Shown in pieces: positions 1 to 8,426 of a stretch of DNA of 44,243 nt. The translations under genes were made by a program, and so were the position numbers. How positions within the stretch are numbered: the stretch's first letter is position 1; each line of letters opens with the position of its first letter. Under the pieces are notes generated by a model. It was not told the origin of the DNA and did no database searches. It saw only the letters and a list, made by a program, of their open reading frames with translations. This stretch comes from Aporhodopirellula sallentina SM41 (GTDB taxonomy: Bacteria > Planctomycetota > Planctomycetia > Pirellulales > Pirellulaceae): NCBI RefSeq assembly GCF_000346505.1, contig NZ_ANOH01000067.1, positions 1 through 44,243 on the forward strand, written 5' to 3'.

Positions 1-1
1 A

Positions 2-433
2 CACGCCGATTGGTTTCTGCTGGCCGGCGACCTGTCCGCGTTGCCCGCCATCAGTGTCAACCTAAGCAAGTTGCCACAGAACTCAGTTGGCTACGCGGTT
101 ATCGAGGTCCCGAGCGCCGCAGATATTCAATCCCTTGAACATCCAGACAATGTCAATGTGCAGTGGGAGATCAATCCGTCGCCAAACCATGACGGAAACT
201 TCCTTGCCTCGAAGATCAATGCGTTGACGTGGCTCGACGGAAAACCATCTGTTTGGGCGGCCTGCGAATTCAACAGCATGCGGAACCTGCGAAAGCTCTT
301 TCAACAAAAACACGAGATCGAGAAAGACAACCTCTACCTGTCAAGCTACTGGAAGATGGGGCAGAGCGAAGAGGAACACAAAACAGCCAAACGCATCGAC
401 AACGAACAGAATCATTCCGTCAAACAATCCTGA
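2..433 (+). CDS. Siderophore-interacting protein (SIP/ViuB-like FAD reductase), 3' part
   Basis: The reading frame is open from base 2 into the window, so the N-terminal FAD-binding domain lies upstream and only about 143 C-terminal residues are visible. They begin HADWFLLAGDLSALPAIS, the typical SIP core where the NAD(P)H-binding region starts, and include SVWAACEFNSMRNLRKLF and LSSYWKMGQSEEEH, conserved in the SIP C-terminal domain. Family members are cytoplasmic flavoproteins that use NAD(P)H to reduce ferric siderophores and release iron. The TTG at 41 encodes the Leu of SALPA and is not a start. The gene ends 19 bp before the QOR2-like gene on the same strand, so the two redox genes may be co-transcribed. 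Family assignment is firm; the siderophore substrate cannot be told. Confidence 0.85.
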   Translation, partial: HADWFLLAGDLSALPAISVNLSKLPQNSVGYAVIEVPSAADIQSLEHPDNVNVQWEINPSPNHDGNFLASKINALTWLDGKPSVWAACEFNSMRNLRKLFQQKHEIEKDNLYLSSYWKMGQSEEEHKTAKRIDNEQNHSVKQS

Positions 434-452
434 AATCCCCAAAGAGAATAGG

Positions 453-1298
453 ATGAACAAAATCGCCATCACATCAGCCAGCGGGCAATTGGGAACCGCA
501 ATTGTCAAAGCAGCAAAAGATCTAGTAGGGCCATCCAATGTGATCGGATTGGCTCGCACGCCCAGCAAAGCCAGCGACCTCGGTATCGAGATCCGTCCAG
601 GCGACTACAACTCGCCGAGCGATCTCGAAGCATCGCTCGAGAGTGTCTCTGCGGTTCTGCTGGTTTCCGGGATGGATGCACCTGAAAAACGCATCGAGCA
701 ACATCGCAACGTCATCAATGCCGCGAAACGCGCCAACGTTCAAAAGATCGTCTACACCAGCATCCAAGGCACACAGGAAGGAACCGCATTCTCTCCCGTC
801 GTCGCGAGCAATCGGCAGACGGAAGACGACGTCCGCAACAGCGGTCTACAGTGGGTGATCGGACGCAACGGCATCTACATCGAACCGGACATCGACTACA
901 TCGACACTTACAAGAAACACGGAGAAATCGCGAACTGTGCTGGCGACGGGATGTGTGGCTACACGACGCGCCCCGAATTGGGATATGCCTACGCACGCAT
1001 GCTGACGGAATCCAAACACGACGGGCAAACATACAACCTGCATGGTGATGCGATCACGCAACAGGAGTTGACCGACTACATCAACGAGGCATTTGGATTG
1101 GATCTGAAATTTCGCTCAATGTCGGTCGACGAATATCGAGAAGACCGAACTTCCGAGCTCGGCGACTTTTTGGGCACGATCATCGCCGGGATCTACCAAG
1201 GCATCCGCGAAGGAGCCAACGACAACGAAAGCCACTTTGCACTCGCGGCGGGTCGGCCTCACCAAACCTGGCCGGCCTATTTTGCAGGACTGCAATAG
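453..1298 (+). CDS. NmrA-like / QOR2-type NAD(P)H:quinone oxidoreductase
   Basis: A 281-residue protein of the atypical short-chain dehydrogenase class. The N-terminus MNKIAITSASGQLGTAIVKA carries the glycine-rich nucleotide-binding turn (about residues 8-15), and VQKIVYTSIQGTQ matches the NmrA/YtfG core. There is no YxxxK catalytic pair of classical SDRs, as usual for NmrA/QOR2 proteins, which reduce quinones or act as redox sensors in the cytoplasm. Its length fits the QOR2 family (about 280 residues). The ATG at 453 follows a purine-rich stretch and a 19-bp gap after the SIP gene. Azobenzene-reductase or sensor roles are possible alternatives. Confidence 0.85.
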   Translation: MNKIAITSASGQLGTAIVKAAKDLVGPSNVIGLARTPSKASDLGIEIRPGDYNSPSDLEASLESVSAVLLVSGMDAPEKRIEQHRNVINAAKRANVQKIVYTSIQGTQEGTAFSPVVASNRQTEDDVRNSGLQWVIGRNGIYIEPDIDYIDTYKKHGEIANCAGDGMCGYTTRPELGYAYARMLTESKHDGQTYNLHGDAITQQELTDYINEAFGLDLKFRSMSVDEYREDRTSELGDFLGTIIAGIYQGIREGANDNESHFALAAGRPHQTWPAYFAGLQ

Positions 1299-1377
1299 CA
1301 GCATGCAGCACCGCCTGATCTCTCTTGAATCTCCTGGCACCATGCCTCACCCCATCACTCAAATTACCGCCGAAAAG

Positions 1378-2754
1378 ATGTTTGCTATTCAACGATTGTT
1401 CATTGCCACTTCATTGGTCACGACGTTCATTTCCGGGACCGTCCTGGCTGACACACAGGTCGATCCCAAGACCGCCTTGAAGATGCTCAACGCACAGCAA
1501 CAACAGTTTGAACGTCAGATCGTTAAAGTCACCGATAACGTCTTCACCGCGGTTGGCTATCACGGTGCGAATACGTCGATGATCGTGGGGACCGATGGCG
1601 TGATCATCATCGACACCCTTTTCGGGCCGAGCAGTGCGACCGAAGCCTATGAAGACCTTCGAAAACACAGCAGCAAACCCGTCAAAGCCATCGTGTATAC
1701 GCACAGCCATGGCGACCACATCGGAGGCGCGCAAGCATTCGTCGGCGAAGAGCCCCCGGAGATCTACGCGACCGATAACTTTGGGATCGCCGAGGGAATC
1801 AACGAAGTCGCCGATCCCGTCAAAATGAAACGAAATATTCGGCAGTTTGGTCGGAAGCTATCGCCCGTCTATCAAACCAATCGCGGTGTAGCTCCCGCCG
1901 TGACGAAAGACGGTGACCGTGGCAAAGGTTTCTTGCCTCCGACAGTCAAAATTTCTAGCGAAGGCCTCCAAACCGTAATCGCAGGAGTACCGATCGAATT
2001 CCATGTTGGTCCTGGTGAAACTAACGACGCGATGTATATCTGGCTGCCCAACGAAAAGGTGCTCTTCGCGGGCGATAACTTCTACAGTTCGTTCCCGAAC
2101 CTGTATGCCATCCGGGGAACCGCTTACCGCGACGTACTGAAGTGGTCCGAGAGCGTTGGAAAGATGGCTGAGTTGAACCCCGAGTATCTCGTTCCCGGAC
2201 ACACGATGCCCATTCGGGATGCCTCCACCGCAGTGGCTGCGCTGAGTAACTACAGCGAAGCGATACGAAGCGTTTACGACCAAACGGTTCGAGGAATCAA
2301 CGCGGGCAAAGGCCCTGACCAATTGGCCCACGAGGTCAAACTGCCCGAACATTTGAGCAACGAGCCTTATCTGATCGAATTTTACGGGTCCGTCCCTCAC
2401 GCCGTTCGAGCGATCTACGCCGGGCTGCTGGGATGGTTCGATGGAAATCCTACCACGCTGAGCCCGTTGGCCCCTAAGATCAAAGCTCGCAAAATGGCGG
2501 ACTTGGCCGGCGGAACACAAAAGCTGACGCAGCAAATGCAAACCGCGCTCGCAACCGAAGACTATCAATGGGCGTTGGAGTTATCGGACCATGTCAAATG
2601 GCTGGACGATGCCGACCGAGAGTTAGCTCGCAAGGTAAAAATTGCGGCGTTGCGTGGACTGGCCGCACGAGAATACAACGCTCCCAACCGTAACTACTAT
2701 CTCAGCTATGCCAACGAACTCGAGTCAGACCAACTGAGCGAGATTTGGTTCTAA
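1378..2754 (+). CDS. Exported alkylsulfatase-like metallo-beta-lactamase fold hydrolase
   Basis: The ATG at 1378 gives a 458-residue protein beginning with a clear signal peptide (MFAIQRLFIATSLVTTFISG, cleavage near VLA-DT); longer in-frame starts overlap the preceding gene and bury this signal. The zinc site THSHGDHIGGA (near 1699-1731), then ETNDAMYIWLP, FAGDNFYSSFPN and LVPGHTMPI, follow the BDS1/SdsA class of alkylsulfatases, which cleave primary alkyl sulfates. A helical dimerisation region follows (KARKMADLAGG onward). The usual C-terminal SCP2-like lipid-binding domain is absent, because the protein stops soon after the dimerisation region (ESDQLSEIWF). Substrate specificity may therefore differ from SDS hydrolases. 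It may follow the upstream reductase in one transcript (79-bp gap). Confidence 0.8.
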   Translation: MFAIQRLFIATSLVTTFISGTVLADTQVDPKTALKMLNAQQQQFERQIVKVTDNVFTAVGYHGANTSMIVGTDGVIIIDTLFGPSSATEAYEDLRKHSSKPVKAIVYTHSHGDHIGGAQAFVGEEPPEIYATDNFGIAEGINEVADPVKMKRNIRQFGRKLSPVYQTNRGVAPAVTKDGDRGKGFLPPTVKISSEGLQTVIAGVPIEFHVGPGETNDAMYIWLPNEKVLFAGDNFYSSFPNLYAIRGTAYRDVLKWSESVGKMAELNPEYLVPGHTMPIRDASTAVAALSNYSEAIRSVYDQTVRGINAGKGPDQLAHEVKLPEHLSNEPYLIEFYGSVPHAVRAIYAGLLGWFDGNPTTLSPLAPKIKARKMADLAGGTQKLTQQMQTALATEDYQWALELSDHVKWLDDADRELARKVKIAALRGLAAREYNAPNRNYYLSYANELESDQLSEIWF

Positions 2755-2830
2755 AGCGCATTGAAGAATGATGTCGCCCGACTTCGAGGGTCTGGCGATC
2801 GCGTTGTCTGGTAGCAACCCAATCTGACAC

Positions 2831-3583
2831 CTATTCGACCTCGCACCTCGATAGAGCCCATGCTCGCGCCTCGACCGGTTTTGCGACGAGCACGTGTGGG
2901 TCTCCTTCGAACTCAAACCCGAAAGGGCAGCCCATGGTGTTTCGGGTTTCACGGTAGCTCGCCTCAGCAAGTTGCCAGGGCGGATGATCGATTTCACCAC
3001 GGTAAATCTTTCCGTGACGGTTAACGCTGTAGAGACAGTACCGTGCCGTTAACCAGTGCTCGAGAGTTCCTGGCGTGGCATAAAAAGTTTCGCCCGATGC
3101 TGAATAGCAGGCAGCGTACTGAGCCGTTGGTTCGCCTCGATGAGTTCGACGACTTTCGTACTCAATCTCGCCATGTGTGGATCGCTGCATCGACATCACC
3201 GCATCCTTATACGGCAAATTGAATGTCGCCCGCGCCGCTCGCACCGCGAAAGGACTTTCCGCGTCCAGCGATAAGAACCAAACTCCCGGCTTGCCGTCGA
3301 TACTCACGTAAGTCCGTAAATTGAGTTCGAGAAACCGGCTCATTCTCGGCAGCGGTGGGCATAGGCGCGGAGTGACCTTCGACATCAAAAACGGCACAAC
3401 GCCCACCCAAGCTTTGCCCTCCCGGGTGTCGAGTTGCAAGCCTTCGGGAAGCCACCGGCGAACCACATCAGGATCCAACGCCCAGTGCGCAAACAGCAAC
3501 TCCGACCAAGTCATCCGCATCACCCAAGGTGTTTTCGGCAACGGCCAAGTTCGATCTGTTTTTTCTACCATGAGCTCAATCAA
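2831..3583 (-). CDS. DUF2071 (YqjF-like) family protein
   Basis: A 250-residue protein with the hallmarks of the DUF2071/YqjF family: WVMRMTWSELLFAHW near the start, the LPEGLQLDTREGKAWVGVVPF strand pair, and ELNLRTYVSIDGKPGVWF with LDAESPFAVRAARATFNLPY in the middle. Members are about 230-250 residues, soluble, and structurally resemble acetoacetate decarboxylase-like barrels; no activity is established. An internal ATG at 3568 is an equally plausible start because the first five residues are not family-like. The gene converges on the alkylsulfatase gene (76 bp apart) and stands alone on its strand. Confidence 0.85.
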   Translation of the reverse strand: MIELMVEKTDRTWPLPKTPWVMRMTWSELLFAHWALDPDVVRRWLPEGLQLDTREGKAWVGVVPFLMSKVTPRLCPPLPRMSRFLELNLRTYVSIDGKPGVWFLSLDAESPFAVRAARATFNLPYKDAVMSMQRSTHGEIEYESRRTHRGEPTAQYAACYSASGETFYATPGTLEHWLTARYCLYSVNRHGKIYRGEIDHPPWQLAEASYRETRNTMGCPFGFEFEGDPHVLVAKPVEARAWALSRCEVE

Positions 3584-3684
3584 ATCAGTGCACGACGCGA
3601 GGAATCGCTCGCATTATAGACATATTTCGCTGAGGCTCGTCGCGTCGTCCACTACCGTGGGATTACACAAACGCGGTAGAATTC

Positions 3685-4056
3685 ATGGCAACATTCGAAA
3701 CCGAAGCAGAACGCGGCACGAAGCAGAGGCACGATTTGACGAAGCGAGAGATTGACCAGAAGGCGGCGATCATGATCGTCATTGAACACTTCGGAAACAT
3801 CGCGCCCGGCACGAAATGCTCCGCGGTCTTTTTTGATTCCGAACGAATCCGAAAAGAGAAGGAATTTCACGCTCAACTCTACAGCGAGAATGGCGTGCAG
3901 GATCCAGACGTCCTCGCGGCGATGATCGCGGCAAACGTTCCCGATGATCCCTATTGGTTGGTCTCGTTAAAATCGGGAGATGGCGCCGTTCGGGAAGTGA
4001 CACACCTGCACCGCGTTGATGCACGAACGGGGAAGGTGCTCGCCGAACCGTCCTAG
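3685..4056 (+). CDS. Hypothetical small protein
   Basis: An unrecognised 123-residue soluble protein with no signal peptide or membrane segment. The N-terminal third is highly charged and probably helical (ETEAERGTKQRHDLTKREID). The C-terminal part, DDPYWLVSLKSGDGAVREV to VDARTGKVLAEPS, resembles the end of a PepSY-like or nuclear-transport-factor-like beta sheet in which a residue before TGKVL turns back, but this is only a pattern resemblance. It sits 42 bp before the macro-domain-like gene on the same strand, so co-expression is likely. Reality of the gene is supported by plausible composition and spacing; function is unknown. Confidence 0.6.
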   Translation: MATFETEAERGTKQRHDLTKREIDQKAAIMIVIEHFGNIAPGTKCSAVFFDSERIRKEKEFHAQLYSENGVQDPDVLAAMIAANVPDDPYWLVSLKSGDGAVREVTHLHRVDARTGKVLAEPS

Positions 4057-4098
4057 CCGCGCTGGCCGTTCCCATATTCCTCCATACCTGGCGATACG

Positions 4099-5109
4099 AT
4101 GACGTGGTTTACGAAGCTTACCGGTATCAACGAAGGCTCACCGGATCAAATTCGCGAGACATTGTCCGTTGATGGTGATTGTTTGATCTGCCCCAACGGA
4201 AGGCAATTGGCGTTCGGTCGATTCGAGACACCGAAACTATCGCAGCTCCGCGTTTCCGCTGCGAACTGCACAATCGAACCAAGCGAATCCACGATCCGCG
4301 AGGTGGTCGGCAACGTCACGCACCTTCATGCGGATCGATCCAACGCCGACGCCCTCTTCCAGGTCGCGTCGCAATTCAATCTGCTGGAGATGACCAGTCC
4401 TGGTGTTACCCCAGAACAAGGCGTCGGTATTTACGAGAACGATTACACGCAAGGGCCGGCCTGCGCGATCGCATGCGGAGCCGGGACGATCTACCGTAAC
4501 TATTTCGCCCACGTCGATGGTCAAATCGGACAAACGGCCAAGAAACAAATCGATTGCTCCGCCGATCTCGGGCGTTCCCTGGGCAATCGCAATGGCCGGC
4601 TATGGGGCATGCAGAACGGATACCTGCTGCCAACCGATGAAGGGTTAAGAGAAATCTCGTCGACGCTACAATCGATGTCCGAGGACGAACTCGATCAACT
4701 GCGCGGAGAACTGCGGATCGGCTGTCAGTGGCACGCCGATGTGACAATCGATGATGCCAATCACAAAGTCAGCCAAGCCTACTGTTCGGCACTTCCGGTC
4801 GCATACGGAGAACAACCGAAACCGCACTGGGTCGACTTCGCGCGATTCATACTCGACGCCGCCTACGAAGCAACGTTCTGCGCGGCAGCGATCAACGCAT
4901 CCCGAACGGGAGTCAACACAGTCTTTCTCACGCTACTCGGCGGAGGCGTCTTCGGAAACGATGACGACTGGATTGTCGGCGCGATCGAACGGGCGTATGC
5001 GAAGTTTCACCAACATGGTCTCGACATCCGAATCGTATCCTACGGCAGTTCGAACCCGGTCGTTGCCAACCTGGCCAAACGACTTACAGACCAACGACTC
5101 ACAAATTGA
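4099..5109 (+). CDS. Unknown protein with macro-domain-like C-terminal region
   Basis: A 336-residue cytoplasmic-looking protein. I recognise no named family, but the sequence has strongly constrained blocks: QFNLLEMTSPGVTPEQGVGI, YTQGPACAIACGAGTIYRNY, and a final NTVFLTLLGGGVFGNDDDWI followed by AIERAYAKFHQHGLDIRIVSYG. The last block has the hydrophobic strand - GGGVFGN loop - helix - strand order of the C-terminal half of macro domains, which bind ADP-ribose. The central AIACGAGTIYRNYF, with Cys and Asn residues, could line the pocket. The small gene upstream is probably co-transcribed. An ADP-ribose-related role is an inference only; it could be a different Rossmann-like fold. Confidence 0.6.
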   Translation: MTWFTKLTGINEGSPDQIRETLSVDGDCLICPNGRQLAFGRFETPKLSQLRVSAANCTIEPSESTIREVVGNVTHLHADRSNADALFQVASQFNLLEMTSPGVTPEQGVGIYENDYTQGPACAIACGAGTIYRNYFAHVDGQIGQTAKKQIDCSADLGRSLGNRNGRLWGMQNGYLLPTDEGLREISSTLQSMSEDELDQLRGELRIGCQWHADVTIDDANHKVSQAYCSALPVAYGEQPKPHWVDFARFILDAAYEATFCAAAINASRTGVNTVFLTLLGGGVFGNDDDWIVGAIERAYAKFHQHGLDIRIVSYGSSNPVVANLAKRLTDQRLTN

Positions 5110-5181
5110 TGATCACAGCACAGATAACGCTGAACATCCGGCTTGCTTCACGCGTCTGCAAGAACGAACTGAGTGAATGAA

Positions 5182-5209
5182 ACAAATCGACGGATCGTCG
5201 TAAATTTGT
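5182..5209. terminator. Weak hairpin between convergent genes
   Basis: ACAAAT pairs with ATTTGT (5204-5209) and GACG with CGTC around a GAT loop, with an asymmetric internal loop. It lies at the 3' end of the fucosidase gene and 73 bp after the macro-like gene, facing both. No long T tract follows, so terminator activity is uncertain. Confidence 0.3.
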
Positions 5210-6771
5210 TATTTGTCTACGTTGGAGCGTTCCGCTGACGACGTTAAGTCAATTCTCAGCACGACAGCATTTTCGAACGGCGGGTCCACGATCGATTCGA
5301 TCCAAAGCCCTTCGACGGTCATTTGCCATTGAAGAGCCTGATCCGACCCGAGCACCGAAACCGACGCAATCTGTTCAAGCTCAGGATGCTCTGATGCATC
5401 AAGCGATCGAATCAGGACTTCCCCTGCCGGAGCCTGCAAGATCGTTGCGTAGATCACTTCGGGCTTGGCGGTGAAGCGGACATCGGTGGCGGTGAAGTCG
5501 GTGTTTTTACCCTCGCTGAGGTGACCGGTCGCGACTTTCGTTGGACCTTCGCCAAAGACTTTCCAAGGCCGCGAGCCATAGATAGCCTCGCCGTTGACTG
5601 CGAGCCAACGTCCTATCTCTCGCAGCACGTCGGCTTGTTCCTCCGGGATGCGACCGCTGCTATCGGGGCCAATGTTCAGTAGCAGGCAACCGTTCTTGCT
5701 GACGATGTCGACCAAATCGTCAATCAACGAGTTCGCAGACTTGGACTTCCAATCGTCGCAGTAAAACCATGAATTGCTGCCCACCGATGTGTCGGTCTGC
5801 CAAAGCTCGTCCAGCATTTCATCGGACTTGCTGCGTTCCAAATCCAACATGTGTGTTCCCTTGGGATACGAAGGGAATCGCAGGTTCTTGGTTTGCAAGA
5901 CAGTGGTCACACCGCGTTTGCGACCGTGATTGTAGTAGTAGGCGGCGAGCTTCGGGTGATAGGGGGCAAACTCGGGGAAATCGAGCCCAAAGTCGAACCA
6001 TAGAATGTCGGGTTGATAATTGTCGATGACCTCTTTGGTGCGAACCCACCACATCTCCAGGAACTCTTCGCTTGCCGGACTGCCCGGTTCGTGTAGCGGC
6101 GCATAAAGGTCAGCGAACTCGGGATTGCCCGTGTCGTACGCGGGGTCCTGTGGATAGTATCGCCAATTGAACGCGTAGTGCGACGACGCGCCAAAGATCA
6201 ATCCTTGTCGCCGAATTTCATCACGCAGTTCGGCCAACAGATCACGTTTGGGACCAATCTCAACCGAGTTCCAGCGAGTGTGCGATGAGTCATACATCGC
6301 GTAACCGTCATGGTGTTCGGCGACCGGAATGACATACTTCGCACCGGCTTCGACAAACAGGTCCACCCATTGTTTTGCGTCGAAGTTCTCTGCCTTGAAC
6401 AATGGGATCAAGTCTTTGTACCCAACGTCGGCAGGATCGCCATAGGTCTTTACGTGGTGCAGATATGCCGGGTGAGGCTCATTGCCCTTAATCTCGCCGG
6501 TGACATGATGCCGCTGAATCTGATCCTCATACATCCAACGCGGATACCAATCCGTGTCATGCTCCGAAACACACGACGGCCCCCAGTGAATGAAGATGCC
6601 GAACTTGGCATCCGCCATCCAGTCGGGAATCTGATACTTCTGAAGCGATTCCCAGTTGGGCTCGTAGTGCGATTCTTCCTGGGCCGTCGCCTGCACAGCC
6701 GACATCAGGAAAACGGCGAGCATTGCCAATGCGGGTGAGAACGTGGACACGGTCTTGCTGAGTTGAGACAT
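5209..6771 (-). CDS. Alpha-L-fucosidase, GH29, secreted
   Basis: A 520-residue protein with an N-terminal signal peptide (about residues 1-30, cleavage near ATA-QEE). The GH29 barrel is clear: WMADAKFGIFIHWGPSCVSE near residue 51, the substrate-binding AEHHDGYAMYDSSHTRWN (His153, His154), and DILWFDFG with Asp260 at the position of the GH29 nucleophile. KNGCLLLNIGPDSSGRIP and the C-terminal beta sandwich also fit. The second residue after the nucleophile is Phe-Gly rather than the common Gly, so specificity may be shifted. GH29 enzymes release alpha-L-fucose from glycans with retention. It follows the L-fuconate dehydratase gene by 26 bp, which supports fucose (or the isosteric L-galactose) as product. 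The general acid is not assignable by eye. Confidence 0.92.
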   Translation of the reverse strand: MSQLSKTVSTFSPALAMLAVFLMSAVQATAQEESHYEPNWESLQKYQIPDWMADAKFGIFIHWGPSCVSEHDTDWYPRWMYEDQIQRHHVTGEIKGNEPHPAYLHHVKTYGDPADVGYKDLIPLFKAENFDAKQWVDLFVEAGAKYVIPVAEHHDGYAMYDSSHTRWNSVEIGPKRDLLAELRDEIRRQGLIFGASSHYAFNWRYYPQDPAYDTGNPEFADLYAPLHEPGSPASEEFLEMWWVRTKEVIDNYQPDILWFDFGLDFPEFAPYHPKLAAYYYNHGRKRGVTTVLQTKNLRFPSYPKGTHMLDLERSKSDEMLDELWQTDTSVGSNSWFYCDDWKSKSANSLIDDLVDIVSKNGCLLLNIGPDSSGRIPEEQADVLREIGRWLAVNGEAIYGSRPWKVFGEGPTKVATGHLSEGKNTDFTATDVRFTAKPEVIYATILQAPAGEVLIRSLDASEHPELEQIASVSVLGSDQALQWQMTVEGLWIESIVDPPFENAVVLRIDLTSSAERSNVDK

Positions 6772-6797
6772 GGGTAAATGGACGCGTAGGCGTCTCC

Positions 6798-8045
6798 TTA
6801 GGTGTTTTCGATCTCTTTCAGATCACAGGTTGCCCCGGGAACGTCTGGCGTGCGGTAGATGCCTGCTTCGACATGCGCCGGGTGAACAAAATGGTCGCGG
6901 AGGTGTGGGATGTATTCCAGGAAAACACGCTCATGCCCCAAGGAAATATGGTTAAACAAAACCAAATGCTGGTGCAGTTGCCCCATGTCGCCGACGTGCG
7001 GAACGACCTTCAAGCCTTTTTGCCGAGCAAGCATGCTGATCGCAATGAATTCACTAACTCCCGCGACACGGACCGCGTCAACTTGCACAAACTGCATCGC
7101 GTTGGCCTGGATGAAGTTCTTGAACATGACGCGATTGGGAACGTGTTCACCCAACGCGATCGCCGATGGGGCGATGGCTTTCGCAAGCTTTTGATGGCCC
7201 AAAACGTCGTCCGGGTGAGTCGGCTCTTCGATCCAAAACGCATTCAAGTCCGCCAGGTTCTGACACATGTCCATCGCTCGCGGAAGATTCCACGCTTGGT
7301 TGGCGTCGAACATCAGACGTGCGGAATCGCCGACCACGTCTCGGACGAGTTCGGCGCGACGAAGATCACGTGCACTGTCCGCCGACCCTACTTTTAGCTT
7401 CATCGCGGTGAATCCTGCGTCGAGTGCCTTTTTCGCGTTGGCGACGATCAGATCATCAGCGTACGCAAACCACCCGACTGATGTGTCGTATCCGGGGTAT
7501 CCGTCCCGAACAACTTCCATTCGATCTTCACGTCCGGGACGATTGGAATTGAACAACTCGATCGCTTGTTCACGCGACAGCACGTCCTCCAAATAGGTTA
7601 GGTCCAATGTGTCGACGATGGCTTCGGGGGACAAATCGATCAACAACTTCCACAGGGGCACTTGTCGAGCCTTCGCCCACAAGTCAAAGCATGCATTGGT
7701 GATCGACGAAAGGGCCAGATGCACGACGCCTTTATGCGGCCCGAGCCAACGCAATTGCGGATGATCGGCCATTTCACGTGACACGGTCCCCCAGCGGCTC
7801 ATCAGGTCCTCAATCTCCTGGCCAACCAATCGATCCGTAAGTAACTCGATCGCCTCACAGACCAATTGATTTCCGCCACCCAGAGTGAACGCGATACCCG
7901 TAGCGGCGTCGTTCGTGTCAGTCAGTAGACGCGTGACGGCGTATGAGTAAATCGGCTCGCTGTGAACTGCATCGACTCCTTCGCCGGGTTTCAGTGGAAA
8001 GCGAGCGTCGCGTGTTTCAACCTTCTTGATGGTTGTCATTTTCAT
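6798..8045 (-). CDS. L-fuconate dehydratase, enolase superfamily
   Basis: A 415-residue cytoplasmic enzyme that fits the FucD/ENOSF1 subgroup over its full length (ARFPLKPGEGVDAVHSEP, LRWLGPHKGVVHLALSSITN). The enolase-superfamily active site is complete: base pair Lys216/Lys218 in MKLKVG, metal ligands Asp247 (DANQAW), Glu273 (IEEPTHPDD) and Glu300 (GEHVPNR), and the His350 base in VVPHVGDMGQ. The reaction is dehydration of L-fuconate to 2-keto-3-deoxy-L-fuconate, step three of the non-phosphorylating fucose route. Known FucD enzymes also accept related acid sugars such as L-galactonate (family knowledge). The fucose dehydrogenase, lactonase and the later steps are not in the window. An ATG two codons later (8039) is an alternative start. 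Confidence 0.9.
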   Translation of the reverse strand: MKMTTIKKVETRDARFPLKPGEGVDAVHSEPIYSYAVTRLLTDTNDAATGIAFTLGGGNQLVCEAIELLTDRLVGQEIEDLMSRWGTVSREMADHPQLRWLGPHKGVVHLALSSITNACFDLWAKARQVPLWKLLIDLSPEAIVDTLDLTYLEDVLSREQAIELFNSNRPGREDRMEVVRDGYPGYDTSVGWFAYADDLIVANAKKALDAGFTAMKLKVGSADSARDLRRAELVRDVVGDSARLMFDANQAWNLPRAMDMCQNLADLNAFWIEEPTHPDDVLGHQKLAKAIAPSAIALGEHVPNRVMFKNFIQANAMQFVQVDAVRVAGVSEFIAISMLARQKGLKVVPHVGDMGQLHQHLVLFNHISLGHERVFLEYIPHLRDHFVHPAHVEAGIYRTPDVPGATCDLKEIENT

Positions 8046-8426
8046 CCGATTTTATCTGCAGTAGTTGTTGATCGCATGTGGGGATAGTCACGACACAAAT
8101 CGTGAGGTTTCGTGGTGAACGGCGGTATGTTGACTCGGGCGAGTGATAAAGGATTCGGTCGTGTTTGCACAGTTGCAGACATTCGCATCGAACATTTGAT
8201 CCATCAACGGTTCGGTGAGCGTCCTTAATCTTGTGTTGATCATATCGCGTTGTTTTGAGTTCACATCCCGCTGCGTCAAAGCGCTTCGGATAGGTTGGTC
8301 ATCGAGGCGATGTCTGTTGATTTGATCACGTGATGTTTGCTTACAACGCTGCCCAACGTGTCATCGTGTCAAGGTAGAAAGAGCCTTTCCAATATTGCAC
8401 ACAACGATCTCGAAGTCGATTGGACA
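8046..8426 (-). promoter_or_regulatory. Intergenic region upstream of the fuconate dehydratase gene
   Basis: No convincing gene was found in these 381 bp; a 63-codon minus-strand frame (8088-8279) lacks any recognisable feature. The gap between the binding-protein gene and the dehydratase gene is long for an operon, so it may hold a second promoter or an mRNA processing site. A perfect 10-bp palindrome, ATCACGTGAT (8325-8334), lies here and is a candidate operator. Confidence 0.35.

Noticed and set aside
8088-8279. 63-codon minus-strand frame before the fuconate dehydratase gene
   Set aside because: No homology cue, odd composition, and located where a promoter is expected.
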